Positions 1-18,377 of a stretch of 34,525 nt of DNA are shown piece after piece. Within the stretch, counting starts at the first letter, position 1; every line of letters begins with the position of its first letter. The stretch comes from Ettlia oleoabundans. Its lineage: Eukaryota; Chlorophyta; Chlorophyceae; Chlamydomonadales. Made by a program: the position numbers and the translations under genes. The stretch covers positions 11,362 to 45,886 of the forward strand of contig JAAMXP010000051.1 of the NCBI GenBank assembly GCA_019693395.1. The letters run 5' to 3'. Below the pieces are notes generated by a model. It saw nothing but the letters and a program-made list of their open reading frames with translations, did not search any database and had not been told where the DNA came from.

Positions 1-2118
1 GGGTGTCAAATCCATAACTACGAAATGAACTGATCCAGTGTGGCAAAACCACATCCGGTCTCTGTACAACACTACCAGAAAGCGGGGCGCACAGGGGCAT
101 GTAATCAAGGCTGGGTAAGGCCGCCCGTGCCGCCAGGTGCCCCGTGCCACCGCTTTGGCCAGTTCCACCCTGACCACCACCGCCGGCACTGGCACCTGCA
201 CCGGCAACAGAGCCAATGCTGCCAGCACTACTCTGGCCACCAGCAGCCGCGCCCTGGCCAGCAGCCGCTCCACCCTGGCCACCACTACCACCAGCAGCAG
301 CGCCCGCACCCGCACCCGCACCCATGCCAGCCTGGCCCTGGCCACCGCCGTCAGCACCGTGCGCAGTGGTGCCGCCCCAGCACCAGCGTCGACCTGGGTG
401 GTCTGCACACCACCAGTACCCGCGGAAGTGGCGCCAGCCCCCGTGCCAGTGCCGGCCTATGTACCGCCTTCCACCTACGCAAGTAATACGCACACATCGT
501 CACACTCCAGCACACAGCACTCCACACCAACGTGCTGGGCATCAGAGCGTGATCACACCCATTGATAGCATGTTGAAGGGCAGTTGATTGCTGCAGCTTC
601 AGCACTGGCATGCTTGCACAAGAGGCACCTCTACAGGCCCAGCATGCCCCGGTAACAACTCAAGACTTGCCTGCACGTTGGCTGAGGCAAAAGCCTGTGC
701 CACAGCAACTGCTTCAGCCTGAACCACGTCGATGAAGCACAAGGGCAGCAGTGGGGGGCTGACAGATGCCATGGCAGAGGCAAAGGCTTGGGCAAAATTG
801 GTGCCCGCACCAGCAGTTGCGGAGGCCGCTGCATGGAGGTGTGGAGACGGAAGGGGAAATCAATTAATTTTGTTGATCCAGGACTGTTGCATGAAGTAGT
901 ATGCTCATGGACCAGCCAGCAGAACGGATGCTGTCCAATACCTCAGCGATGTAATCACGTGCTTTTGAAGCGAAACTTCCGGCCCGCCTATTGTGCACTC
1001 ACTTGCCACAGCGTGGGCAGCCACCTCGCAGCAGTTGGGCCAGGCCTGCACCACCGCCCTCGCAGCCGCAGCCGCCACAGTGCTGGTGCCGCCGCCGGCT
1101 TCAGCTTCAGCCACCGCGAAAGCGATGACCTGGCCAGCGGCTCGAGGGTTGGTGCAGATGGCGTCGGCCAGCGCCTGCAATACTGGGGTATGGTTTGGGT
1201 GGGGGTTGGGGTTGGGGTGGGTGGGTGAGGGGCGGCGGTCAGATTGTAGGCAGCAGCGAGGATTGTAAACAAGGGATGCAGCATGGCTGGCTTGAGCAAG
1301 TGCCAACCGCCTAATGAGCAGTACATCTCGGAATATTTTAATAGCAGGAGCAAGCTTTAATGACTACCTGTGCCCAGCGAAGACATCAGCAGGGCAATGT
1401 GTCTGGTGTCCCAGCAAAAAACACACCAACATTTACTGACTGGCAAGCTTCCAGCAGCACTCACTGCGGTGAAGGCATTGATGACGATGGATGAAGCGCT
1501 GGCCTGCGACACCACATTCACCACGGCCTCAGCCTCCTGAGCTTGGGCAATCGCGGAGGCAATGGCAGATGCAGAGGCTTCGGCTCCTGCACGAAATGGA
1601 ACAGAGTGGGTGCCTTGCTGGATAGTACCGTGTGCCAGCGCTCTGGCCAAAAACCACACCTGGCATCGCCCAACTTAGCAATGGGTCATGATTCCATTCC
1701 ACTCACCGGCGCTGCTGACTGCAGACGCGAAAGCCTGAGCATCAGCCGAGGCAATCGCACTGGAAACAACTCCCTCGGCGCTGGCGGCAGCACCGCTGCA
1801 TGTGCCAGTGGCAGTGTCGCCTGTGGTGGCCAGCTCTGTCACAGGAGCAAGCTGCAACAGGCGGCGCACTGCAGGAAGCAGCCCCAAAGCCCATGCTAGG
1901 GTAGTTGGGGTGCAGCAGCCGCCGAGAAGCTGTAGTAGGTGAAATCTCGGCTGCCTTGGACTTCAAGGATTGACCTTGGACTGCAGTCTGTCGGACACAC
2001 AAGCCAGCAGCTAAAGGGGAAACGGGAAGGCAGCCACAGCGTGCTCACCATCAATATCACCATAAGACGGGCTTGCCGCACAGAGCAGTACCAGCCAGGC
2101 AACAATCACATGAAACAT
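1..2118 (-). CDS. Secreted Ala/Ser/Gly-rich silk-like protein, 5' part (runs off left edge)
   Basis: No named family recognised. The ATG at 2118 opens a signal peptide (MFHVIVAWLVLLCAASPSYG). Proposed exons: 2118-2049, 1868-1707 (acceptor could also give 1895), 1586-1465, 1174-1003, 828-671, then from about 456 to the edge; phases agree through 671. The protein is made of Ala/Ser-rich blocks with alternating small residues (for example ASASAIASAIAQAQEAEA, AQAFASAMAS) and scattered Cys, followed by a Gly/Ala/Gln-rich domain (GQGQAGMGAGAGAG, QGGAAAGQG). This pattern resembles spider-silk-like or structural extracellular-matrix proteins by composition only. Intron 5 appears to use a GC donor (CAG|GCAAGT at 670). 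The last exon changes frame near 330-390, so either an intron or an indel is missing from this model. A TATA motif lies 110 bp upstream. Wall or matrix function is inference. Confidence 0.6.
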
Positions 2119-3613
2119 GGCCGGTTTGTTCAAAGAACAACCAGGACGAGATAGGAGTGCGCCCTTGCTTGCGTTGCTTTCCACCCCTGAATCCATGATG
2201 TTCGGAAGCACATCTGCTGGCTGCGGCATTTATAGCTCCCTGAAAACATTGATATCTCACCACAAGACACGCAACTTGAAAGCCAGACAACAGGTTGTGG
2301 TAAATAATGCAGCTAACTGGCTGGCTGCTGGTGCTACAGCGAGGCTTGACCGCCCGCCAGTTCTCCGACTGCGCTGAAGCCATGCCCCCATACAATGGAC
2401 CCACACTGCAGGCTATCTGTGAGTGTTGCTTTCCGCATCAACCAATGAAGGCCTGGGATACCCGCCTAGTCCCAGCGCTGGCATTAGTGCGGGCCCAAGC
2501 TGCAAGCAAGCAAGCCCAGTTCACATGCTACTGCCTGCCACACAAGCTGTACCATGCTCCTCCATGCTCTGGGCATACACTCAACTTGTCGTTGAGTAAT
2601 GTGCAGCAGTCACAAACACTCTGTCTGAAGGGTGCAAAGCCTGGCTGCACAAGCGGGTGCGGAAGTGGCACACAACAGGCCAATTGCCGATGTGGTGCAC
2701 TTCTATGCGCAAGTCCAGCAGCGCCCTGGCAATGCACAGATCCCTTTCAGGTAGCACCAGACGCCAGGATCGGCAGCCAGCATCGCCAGAAAGCGGCCCA
2801 CCGTGACTTTACACTGCCGCAAACACGGCCGCCTGAGGCAGGGCGGTGGCGGCGGTGCCCTACCACCAGCACCTCAAGCGGCAGCGCCCGACAAGGGCGC
2901 CTTAAGGACGCTGATTAATTGCGTGGAACAAGTTACAGCAGCCCGCCGGGCCGACAGTTGATGCCCAAGCCTCACAGCGATTCGCATTGGTTGCTGCCAG
3001 TGGCACTCAACAGCAGCTGAAGCCACGGAAGGGCTGGGTAAATGCGACTGGGAACAAACACCTGGGGCGCAGGCCCACCGCCGCACATGTAGGTGTGGAC
3101 GCCTGGCTGGCGGCAGATGGCAGACCTGGGAGACGCAACTCCTTCACCCACATAGTGCAAGGTGCCCTGCTCACCGAGCGACACTTGCATGTGCTTTGCT
3201 GCAGAGGTGCACCGTCCTATGGGCTATGGACCAAAATCTACGCTGCCCTCGGTAAAGGGCGACAGTCAGCCTTGCTGCACATGCCCAGCGCCAGGTCAAC
3301 AGTCCACACGAGCGGCTCCCTATAGAGATGATTTGTGCCTCATAGGTGCTTACTTAACGCTATTAACTGCCTAGACATACTGCAATCATCGCTTAATCTA
3401 TTGCTGAATAAATGCTATCGAAGGGGGAACCAAGGTAGAAACGTACTGAAAGGTCAAAGGCAGGAACCACAGTAAAATAGTGCAGTGCATCAGGGAATAT
3501 TGTATGACTCTCTGCCGGAACCTTTGGAATCATCGGAATTCAAGCAGCACGCCAATTCACAGACTGGTGGTACAACACGTAGACTGAACAGACTACCCAT
3601 CCCGTGTTAATGC
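2119..3613. other. Intergenic region, no convincing gene
   Basis: This stretch should hold the promoter of the silk-like gene (minus strand, right of 2118) and the 3' UTR of the bZIP gene (left of 3614). Open frames exist on both strands, the longest at 2307-2918 (+), but they have no recognisable domain and no consistent set of splice signals. A minus-strand segment around 2990-3190 reads somewhat protein-like. I could not join it into a gene. Confidence 0.5.
2228..2234 (-). promoter_or_regulatory. TATA-like box of the silk-like gene
   Basis: On the minus strand the sequence reads TATAAAT, about 110 bp upstream of the ATG at 2118. That fits a TATA box with an 80-nt 5' UTR. The call rests on motif and distance only. 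Confidence 0.45.
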
Positions 3614-5577
3614 TCATGGGGAGGCCAGCAAGGCGGCAGCTGCACCCGCCGACATGGGCGGCATCCGCGCCCTGGATTTGGATGGAGGAGGGGCCAGCGA
3701 TGCCTCCAGGCCCAGCTGCCCCACTGGTTCCAAATGCCACTCACAGACACCAGCAGTTGGGCTGGAGGCGGCCCACCCCTCTGCCAGCAGCTCACAGTGA
3801 GGCGTAGCTTGGGCAGCCTGGAAGGGGACAGCTGCTGCAGGTGGGACTGCCTGCGTACTGCTGAGAAGCCTCATGGCGTCAGTGCTCGGCAGCTCCATTA
3901 AATCAGCTGGATCCTCAGGCTGACCTGGCTGCATCGACGCCAGCAAGTTATCAGCCACGTCTGTCAGCTCAAAGCGGCGCTTCTGGCGCAGGCGAAGCAA
4001 CAACTGAGCCTTCTGCTCGCCATCCCTGACAGCTGGAGTGGGGTCAGCGGCCGCACAGTTGTGACTTGCCATAGACGCCGTTGTTTCAGCCACATTGGCC
4101 GCAGCCAGAGTGGTAGTCTTCTGCAGCTGCAATGCTACAGGCTGCTGCGCCAGATGCTGGTGGGAGTCCTCCTCCCATTTCTGCGGCCACAGCAGCACCC
4201 TGTCTGATGGCTTGATTGGTAGGGGATGCAGCAAAGGTGTGTAGCTGCGGTAGCTGCCCACAGCCGTATCCGCCCCTGAGGCTGCCAATGCGCCGGCCGG
4301 CGCAGTAATTAACAGAAGTTGATGAGGCGGCAGCCTCAGCTGCAGCAGGTTGTGAACAGAGTTCCCAGGAGCGGTTGTTGGCATGGGCAGCCCAAGCTCA
4401 GCAGCCAGGTCAGAGGCCGCTGCCGCCGCTGCTGCCGACATTGCCAGCGCTGTCACACTGGGGGCACCCGTGGCTGCCAGTGCTGCGTTTTTGGCTGCAG
4501 CAGCAACAGTGGGCTTGCAGTCTGCACTAGGGTGGGAGGCCTGGGGAGATGGAGCCAGGAAAGCTGCCTGTCCAAGCGCTGCCTGCGCAGGCATATAACG
4601 GAGCACAAGGTTCATGCAATGTAGTGGGACAGCAGGTTGCTTATAATACTCCCATAACCAGAGAGCCAAGGCTGAAACCACGTGAAGAACAGGGCGAAGC
4701 GTCTGCTGCTGCCCACAGCCGCTGTCCCTGACTTGCCTGCGCCACGGCAACCTCTGGCACACAGCCAGATGATGGTAGACCTGCGGCCTCCACTTTGGCA
4801 CCCAAGGTGTGCGATGGCAGCTGAGTGGGACTGGCTGCAGCTGCGGGCTCTCCCACCTGCACCCAAGTGGATTTTGAACAGGCCCCGGTGAGGTCAAAAA
4901 TATGTTAAAGCCTCAGATAGAAGCACAAAATAGTTGATGTAGTTGAGTGAGAGGGAAAATGGATACTGCGTGAGGGGGGCAGTGTGGGAGCCAGTTGGGT
5001 GCAGCGAGCCAAGCGCACTTGAGCACGCACCTGGAGATTTGCCAGTAGTTGCTGCAGGCGCAAGTTCTCGTCCTCCAGCTCAGCTACCCTCTCCTCCAAA
5101 ATTGCTATGCGGTCAAGACGCCGCTGCCTGCATGCACATTGCAAATTAGGTGAAATTTGACTCGTTCGCTTCAGCCAGCTGCCGCAAGGGGGTGTGCATG
5201 ACAACTCAACTTCTTCTTGCTGACGATATACGAAGGTAATGCCAAACACACCTAGAGGCTGCCGCTGTCTCGCGATTGCGCTCTTTGCGCCGCTGCTGCT
5301 TTTCCACCTCCTCGTCCTCGCTTGGAAGGGGTCCAGGATCCAGCTTGGGGGCATTGTGGCGGCTGGTGCGCTTGGAAGCGCGCCTGGCAGTCCGGTTAGA
5401 AGCAGTTGCGCCAGCCGCCACAACACCAGGTGCCCCTGCAGCCGGCAGACTTAGCTGTCGGGCAATGCCTAGGGCTCCATCGTGCTGATACCGTGGCGGT
5501 AGCGGCGGCAGGGACTGACTGCCAAGGCTCGTCTGGCTGATTAGAGCGCTGCCTGGTAGTGGTGGTGGGGGCTGCAT
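3614..5577 (-). CDS. bZIP transcription factor
   Basis: Four exons: 5577-5252, 5127-5031, 4856-4737, 4582-3614. They encode 503 aa in one consistent frame. The basic region spans the exon 1/2 junction and carries the N-x7-R signature (N101, R109: NRETAAASR). The zipper follows with heptad leucines L119, L126, L133 and L140 and an Asn at 130. Zipper spacing from R109 to L119 is the canonical ten residues. An acidic stretch (PSEDEEVE) precedes the basic region. The remaining 360 residues are Ala/Gln/Leu-rich, probably regulatory, without a known domain. The ATG at 5577 is the first in frame after an upstream TGA. Intron 3 (4736-4583) has a GC donor. The protein should act in the nucleus as a dimer on ACGT-core sites, two of which lie just upstream of the gene. 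Targets cannot be read from the sequence. Confidence 0.9.
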
Positions 5578-5693
5578 GGCGCCTTCCTCCTGCTGCAGGA
5601 CTCCCCAAAGCTCGCCCTGCGCTCTGCAGGCCGAGCGGTCGTGTTCGACTTCTCAGCGCCTGCAAGTCGGAGGTGTTTAGGCCCTCGGTAATG

Positions 5694-5723
5694 TGACGTC
5701 GTGACCTTCTGCTGCACCTACGT
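5694..5723. promoter_or_regulatory. Paired ACGT-core elements upstream of the bZIP gene
   Basis: TGACGTC at 5694-5700 (one base short of a perfect CRE) and a second ACGT core at 5720-5723 lie 117-146 bp upstream of the bZIP start codon. ACGT cores are the usual binding sites of plant and algal bZIP dimers, so autoregulation is possible. This is inference from motif and position. Confidence 0.35.
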
Positions 5724-5910
5724 GAGCTGCTGAACTAGCAAGGCCGATGGAGACACCAGAGCTGCTGTGCGGGTAGCCAAGGTTAAATTCGAACGCAGTA
5801 CAGCAGTCGTTGTGTTGCAGCCCTAGAACATGATGTGGCTTGGAACACACAGGACAGGTAGCGCAGATGTACTAAATGGACCACTGAGTTGGCATGTGCC
5901 TAAGTGGCGC

Positions 5911-5954
5911 CGCCTGCAGGCGGCCGCCTGCACAGGCACGCCTGCAGGCGGCCG
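5911..5954. repeat. Two copies of a 16-bp palindrome-containing repeat
   Basis: CGCCTGCAGGCGGCCG occurs at 5911-5926 and 5939-5954. Each copy contains the palindrome CGCCTGCAGGCG, and the spacer contains a further GCGGCCGC-type palindrome, so the region can fold into alternative hairpins. Function unknown. Confidence 0.7.
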
Positions 5955-6178
5955 TTCAGGGTTGCTCTGCACCCGCTGTCAATCAATTCCTTACGACTGC
6001 GTCCCCATTGTTGGTCATAGCCTCGACACAGCAACCTCAAAACCTTTGACGCTTGCACACTGCAACCACTGCGTCTAGCCAGTGCAGTTACAATAGCGGA
6101 GGCACCGTGTGGATACAATCAGGCACATCACAATGGATTGAAGCAGCGGACAAAAGAAGAGGGAGCAGGAAATGTGGT

Positions 6179-6296
6179 GCAGCAGGGCAGAAGGAAGCAA
6201 ATGCAAGACATACTCTAGTTCCAATGCTGTGCCCAACAGGCTGGCTTGCAAGGGTACGCATCATCTGCAGCAGTAGGACAGAAGGAAAGCAAATGC
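6179..6296 (+). repeat. Imperfect direct repeat, about 26-30 bp
   Basis: Purine-rich copies at 6179-6204 and 6267-6296 share the core CAGAAGGAA followed by GCAAATGC, with small insertions in the second copy. It lies in noncoding DNA and looks like a degenerate local duplication. Confidence 0.5.
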
Positions 6297-7041
6297 CGAT
6301 GCATAGGTAAGCATAATTGTTGCAGTGTTCTAGGGAAATATGTTATGTTACCACATGACAATAACCACATGCATGTTCTAGCCAAGCAGAGGCAGAGCAG
6401 GTGCTCCCTGGAAGGGGTCGCCAGAGGCAGCGCCCCCGCGGCACGGCTGTATGCTGCGCGGCGCAGCCGGCTCCGGGGGCGCGGGTGAGCATTGATTGAT
6501 TAACCAGCGGCCTGTGGACTCGGCGGGCGGCGGGCCGGGTGCTTAAGCCTTCCCTGAGGGGCAAGCAAGCGAGGTGGCAGGCGCCAGGCAGGCCAGTGCG
6601 GTAAGGCCTGTGGCAGCTGCCGCCTGCTGCCGTTTATGTGCACAAGGGCACAGCAGGGGCGGGGCATGGGAGCCTTAAGCAAGGCTGGCTCAGCTGCTAG
6701 GCATCAGCCAGGCTGGCCAACAGACCAAGCACCGTAACCCAGAAGGGACAGGCTTACTTGCGCCATGGATTGTGGGTGCAGGCGGTCAGCAAACGTGCCA
6801 TACCAAGCCAGTTGGGCCGGGCCGCCGCCGGTGGTGCCACATGTTGTTGCATCTATCAATGCCCACCCACTTGCGCGGCAACAGGTGTACAAAAGCATGG
6901 GTGCTGCCGCTGCAGCAGCAAGGCGGGCAGGCATGGTGTTTCGCTCCCTGGCTCCTGACACAAGCCCCCAACCCCCGGCCCGCTGCCACTGGCCAGCCAA
7001 TGCTCGGCGCAGCACTGCTGCCGGCCTCCCTCACCTTGTTG

Positions 7042-7046
7042 TTACA
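7042..7046 (-). terminator. TGTAA polyadenylation signal of PRP5
   Basis: The minus strand reads TGTAA 36 nt after the PRP5 stop codon. TGTAA is the established poly(A) signal of chlorophyte algae and supports 3' end formation here. Confidence 0.55.
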
Positions 7047-7081
7047 TAAATGAAAAATGTGGGGTGAGGCCCTGCCCCTCA

Positions 7082-15437
<8,356 letters not shown>

Positions 15438-16011
15438 CAAAGCTCACACCCGAGCTGCCGCCTGGAAATAGGCCACTAACCAATGTGCAACTTGAACGGC
15501 GCCCAAACACAAAGGGCAAAGCGCTGGGCAACCCAGCAACACCCGTCTACGAAGGACGATCAAGACTCGCAGCCTTCGGCTGAAGCTGGAAATAATCAGC
15601 AGTGCGTACCCGGTCCTTAGCGGGCGAAGGACCTCATTCAGCCGCCGTTTGAGGCGCTTGGCACGACGGCCTGGGTGTCGGTGGCAAGAGGCGAGGCCCG
15701 CGTCGGCCAGTGCGGGAGTAAAATGCTTATAGTTTGTGCGACACGATCAAGCGCTCAGGAGTCTGGCCGTTGCTGTCAGGACCCGGGAGGTGACCACAAA
15801 CTGGTGCGCCTCGACAAGAAAGAGGCCGAATCCTTCCTGTCACAACCTCGTTTCCCTCGGCATTCTCTGTAAAGTGATGCATCATCGTGCAGGCAACTAA
15901 TTACCCACCTCCAAGGCCGCTGCTGTGCCACCTAAGCTCCTAGTCACCCAGCCTGCACCACGCCGCCGACGCCGCCGACGACACCTCCTCGCCGCCTGCA
16001 CCTCACTGCAT
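15438..16011. promoter_or_regulatory. Divergent promoter region between PRP5 (-) and the C2-domain gene (+)
   Basis: 574 bp separate two start codons pointing away from each other. No TATA box or other clear element was seen. The region must hold both promoters and 5' UTRs; a run of GCCGAC-type units lies near 15960-15985 in the probable C2 5' UTR. Confidence 0.5.
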
Positions 16012-17209
16012 ATGGCTGCTACCACGGGAGAACTGCTGGTCACCGTGCACGCGGCCAGTGACCTTCAAGACTGTGAGCAGTTTGGTGAGTCCTGGCTTGG
16101 ATGTGGAGCACTGAAGCTGAACACGTGGCGGGCACTGTGGCAAGCTTCCGAGATACCCAACAGGAAGCAGAGGCTGCTACCAATAGAGCTGCTCAATTAA
16201 CGTGCCACGTGCTGTTTTGCAGGTGACCAAGACCCCTACTGTGTGCTGACCTTTGTCGGCGGCCAGCCGGCCACCGCCACCACCAAAACGGCAATGAAGG
16301 GTGGCACGGCTCCAGTGTGGGAAGAGACGCTTGCACTGCCCATCACAGCTGACCCAGAGGCCCTGCAAGTCAAAGTCTTCAATCAAAACCGCGCTGCCCC
16401 CGATGACTTGGTTGGCTACGGGAGGACACCAGGTGCGTTATTCCACAAGGGACTGAAAATCTTATGCGCTCATGTGCAATGTCAGCTAGCTCTCCATCTG
16501 TTGAAGACAGCAGCCATGCCCTTAGGCTGTTGCCGCCAGCACAACTATACCGCTGCCCTGCAGTGTACGATGCACTGAAGAATGGCAGCGACACCCTTGC
16601 TGTCCCACTAACGGCACACCCCTCGGGCAAGAAGCAGGGGTTTGTGCACCTCAGCCTCGCCTTCCGCCCCCTTCCAGCAGACAAGGCGGAAGCTGCCGCC
16701 AAAGCAGACATGGACAGTGAGACCTGGCTGCTGCATGCAATCAAGTGGCTGCTGAAGTCTAACCATGTCGCATAACAAATGTGTTGAGTGGGCTCCTCCT
16801 CAGCTGGCACGCATGCACCCCGCGCTGTTTTGATGCAGGCGAGCCACAGGAGCACGGCCATGATGCAGAGCCCCTGCCTGACGTGCTCGGTGTGCAGCCC
16901 ACAGCGCTGGAGGCCCAGCAGCCGCCTGCCATGTCAGATATGCGCCCGCTGTCGCCACGGGAGCGGCAGTATGACAGAGTGCACAGGCCAGGTGAGGTCG
17001 TCTTTGCCAGGGGAAAGTCCATGCACACCTCAAGCAACTTTGGGCACCGGCAGGGGGATCCCAGCCACTGCGGCCAGGGGTTGGGGATGCCAGCCACTGC
17101 AGCCGTCACTGGTTTGTGCGGGTCACCGGGCAGCAAGGCATGGATTGAACCCGTATTGCTGTTTGCTCTGTTCCCAGGTTACATAGTCCCTGGCGCACCG
17201 CATGATTGA
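16012..17209 (+). CDS. Small single-C2-domain protein
   Basis: Exons: 16012-16084, 16223-16432, 16564-16716, 16839-16991, 17178-17209, giving 206 aa with all phases consistent. The C2 domain covers roughly residues 6-130. It starts with the typical strand ELLVTVHAASDLQD, followed by the loop DQDPYCVLTF, whose Asp residues are the usual Ca2+ ligands, and later TAPVWEETLALP, VKVFNQN and GFVHLSLAFRPL. The tail after the domain is polar and His/Pro-rich and ends in YIVPGAPHD. There is no transmembrane segment and no second domain. The architecture resembles plant small C2 proteins (SRC2/CAR-like) that bind phospholipids in a Ca2+-dependent way and sit at membranes; the match is to the domain, not to a specific orthologue. 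A TGTAA lies 266 bp after the stop. Confidence 0.88.
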
Positions 17210-18377
17210 GGACGCCAACATGCAGGTGGGTTCAAATGTTGCTGTACGACCCCCAACGTGCCCTGTCTATGATACCGTGCACAGTTGCAAATTTTGGTCT
17301 TAAACATTGCTGCACTAGCAAACATGGAAAATCTTTGCTTTATGCGAGCTCTCAGATTTAAATACAGCTGGAGAACTGAGACGTTGGATGTTAGATTGCG
17401 TTAAGTGGCCAAACGATTGGCATGTGGCTTAGGGAGCGGACGGTTGTGAGCGCAGGTTACTTGCACGTGCAGCGTGTAACAGGGACGAAGGAAGTTGAGG
17501 AGGATGGGTACCGCTGCTCAGATGTGCTGTAGAATGTCAGATTGTGAGGGTTTGTAAAACCTCTAGTATCGCTAGCCCCGACGCGTTGATGCGAGGAAGT
17601 GGGGGTAAGGAAGGCATCTATCCAGCCGCGTCAGTGCAGCATGGGACAGTGTAGCCATAGGGCGTGTGGTGTGAGGGGTGTTTCAAAAGGGGGCAGATTT
17701 CAGCCAGCTCTCGAAGGCAGGCAGAAAAGGGCATGCATGCATCATTTGGCAATCCTGTTTGCGGCGGTGAAGGGAAACAATCTTGCGTAAAGTAGTTGGG
17801 AGAACATGACGAAGACGATAAAACCGGATCGACTGCGGTTGGTGGACGGTTGGAAACAAGGATCAAGGCGGAGTATGCGGGATCAAGAGGCTGAGAGAGA
17901 GGATGGAAAGGGGGTTGGTGTGGAGGGCCTCGGAAAATCGTGCTTTGTTCATGGAGGAGCAGCGATGCCAAAGACGCTTGGGGAGAGGGAGCAGGGGGCA
18001 GTGACACGGCGAGTTGGAAAGGAGGTAGAAAGAAGCGGAGGCACACAACAGGTGATGGCTTGGGATTTATTGGCGGCTGGCGGAACCTGCTTTTGAAAGA
18101 GTAGCTTGTTTTAAACGTTGGTGAGCTGGCTGCGTTCTGAACAGCGGCACACAACCCCACGAAGGGAGGGGCGTGGGCCAGGGGTGCCATGAAATTCTGT
18201 TAGCAGACGGTGGGACAATGACAGGGAGCCCCAAAACAGTAGGCAGGGGAACAACTCACAGAGGCACTAGACTGGGTAGAATGGCGGAAGTAAGCGCACG
18301 CTGCTGTTGCACTGGGCCACCAGCACTAAAGAATGTCCGCAGAGGGAGGGAGGCAGAGCGCAAGTTGTGTTTGGGTT
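17210..18377. other. Convergent intergenic region / 3' UTRs
   Basis: 1168 bp between the stop codons of the C2 gene (+) and the RRM gene (-). No gene recognised. The minus strand is pyrimidine-rich over 17618-18190 and open in one frame, but the predicted peptide is Pro/Ser/Leu-rich with no domain. It is better read as the RRM gene's 3' UTR. Confidence 0.5.
17475..17479 (+). terminator. Candidate TGTAA polyadenylation signal of the C2 gene
   Basis: TGTAA, 266 bp downstream of the stop at 17209. It fits a long 3' UTR, but the motif is short and may be chance. Confidence 0.35.

Larger units (their letters stand above)
5578..7081. other. Intergenic region between the bZIP gene and PRP5
   Basis: Holds the bZIP promoter (left end) and the PRP5 3' UTR (right end). 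No gene recognised. Contents seen: ACGT elements near 5700, a palindrome-rich repeat at 5911-5954, an imperfect direct repeat at 6179-6204 and 6267-6296, and a GC-rich stretch at 6420-6700. Confidence 0.5.

Noticed and set aside
2307..2918. 203-residue open frame on the plus strand
   Set aside because: Cys/Gln/Pro-rich composition with no domain, no promoter or splice context; open frames of this size occur by chance in this GC-rich sequence.
4590..4736. Reading straight through 4736-4583 in the bZIP gene instead of a GC-AG intron
   Set aside because: The upstream and downstream coding segments are in different frames, so an intron is needed; the GCAAGT donor and GCAG acceptor give matching phase.
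17618..18190. 190-residue open frame on the minus strand
   Set aside because: Pro/Ser/Leu-rich translation of a pyrimidine-rich tract between two convergent genes; better explained as 3' UTR.
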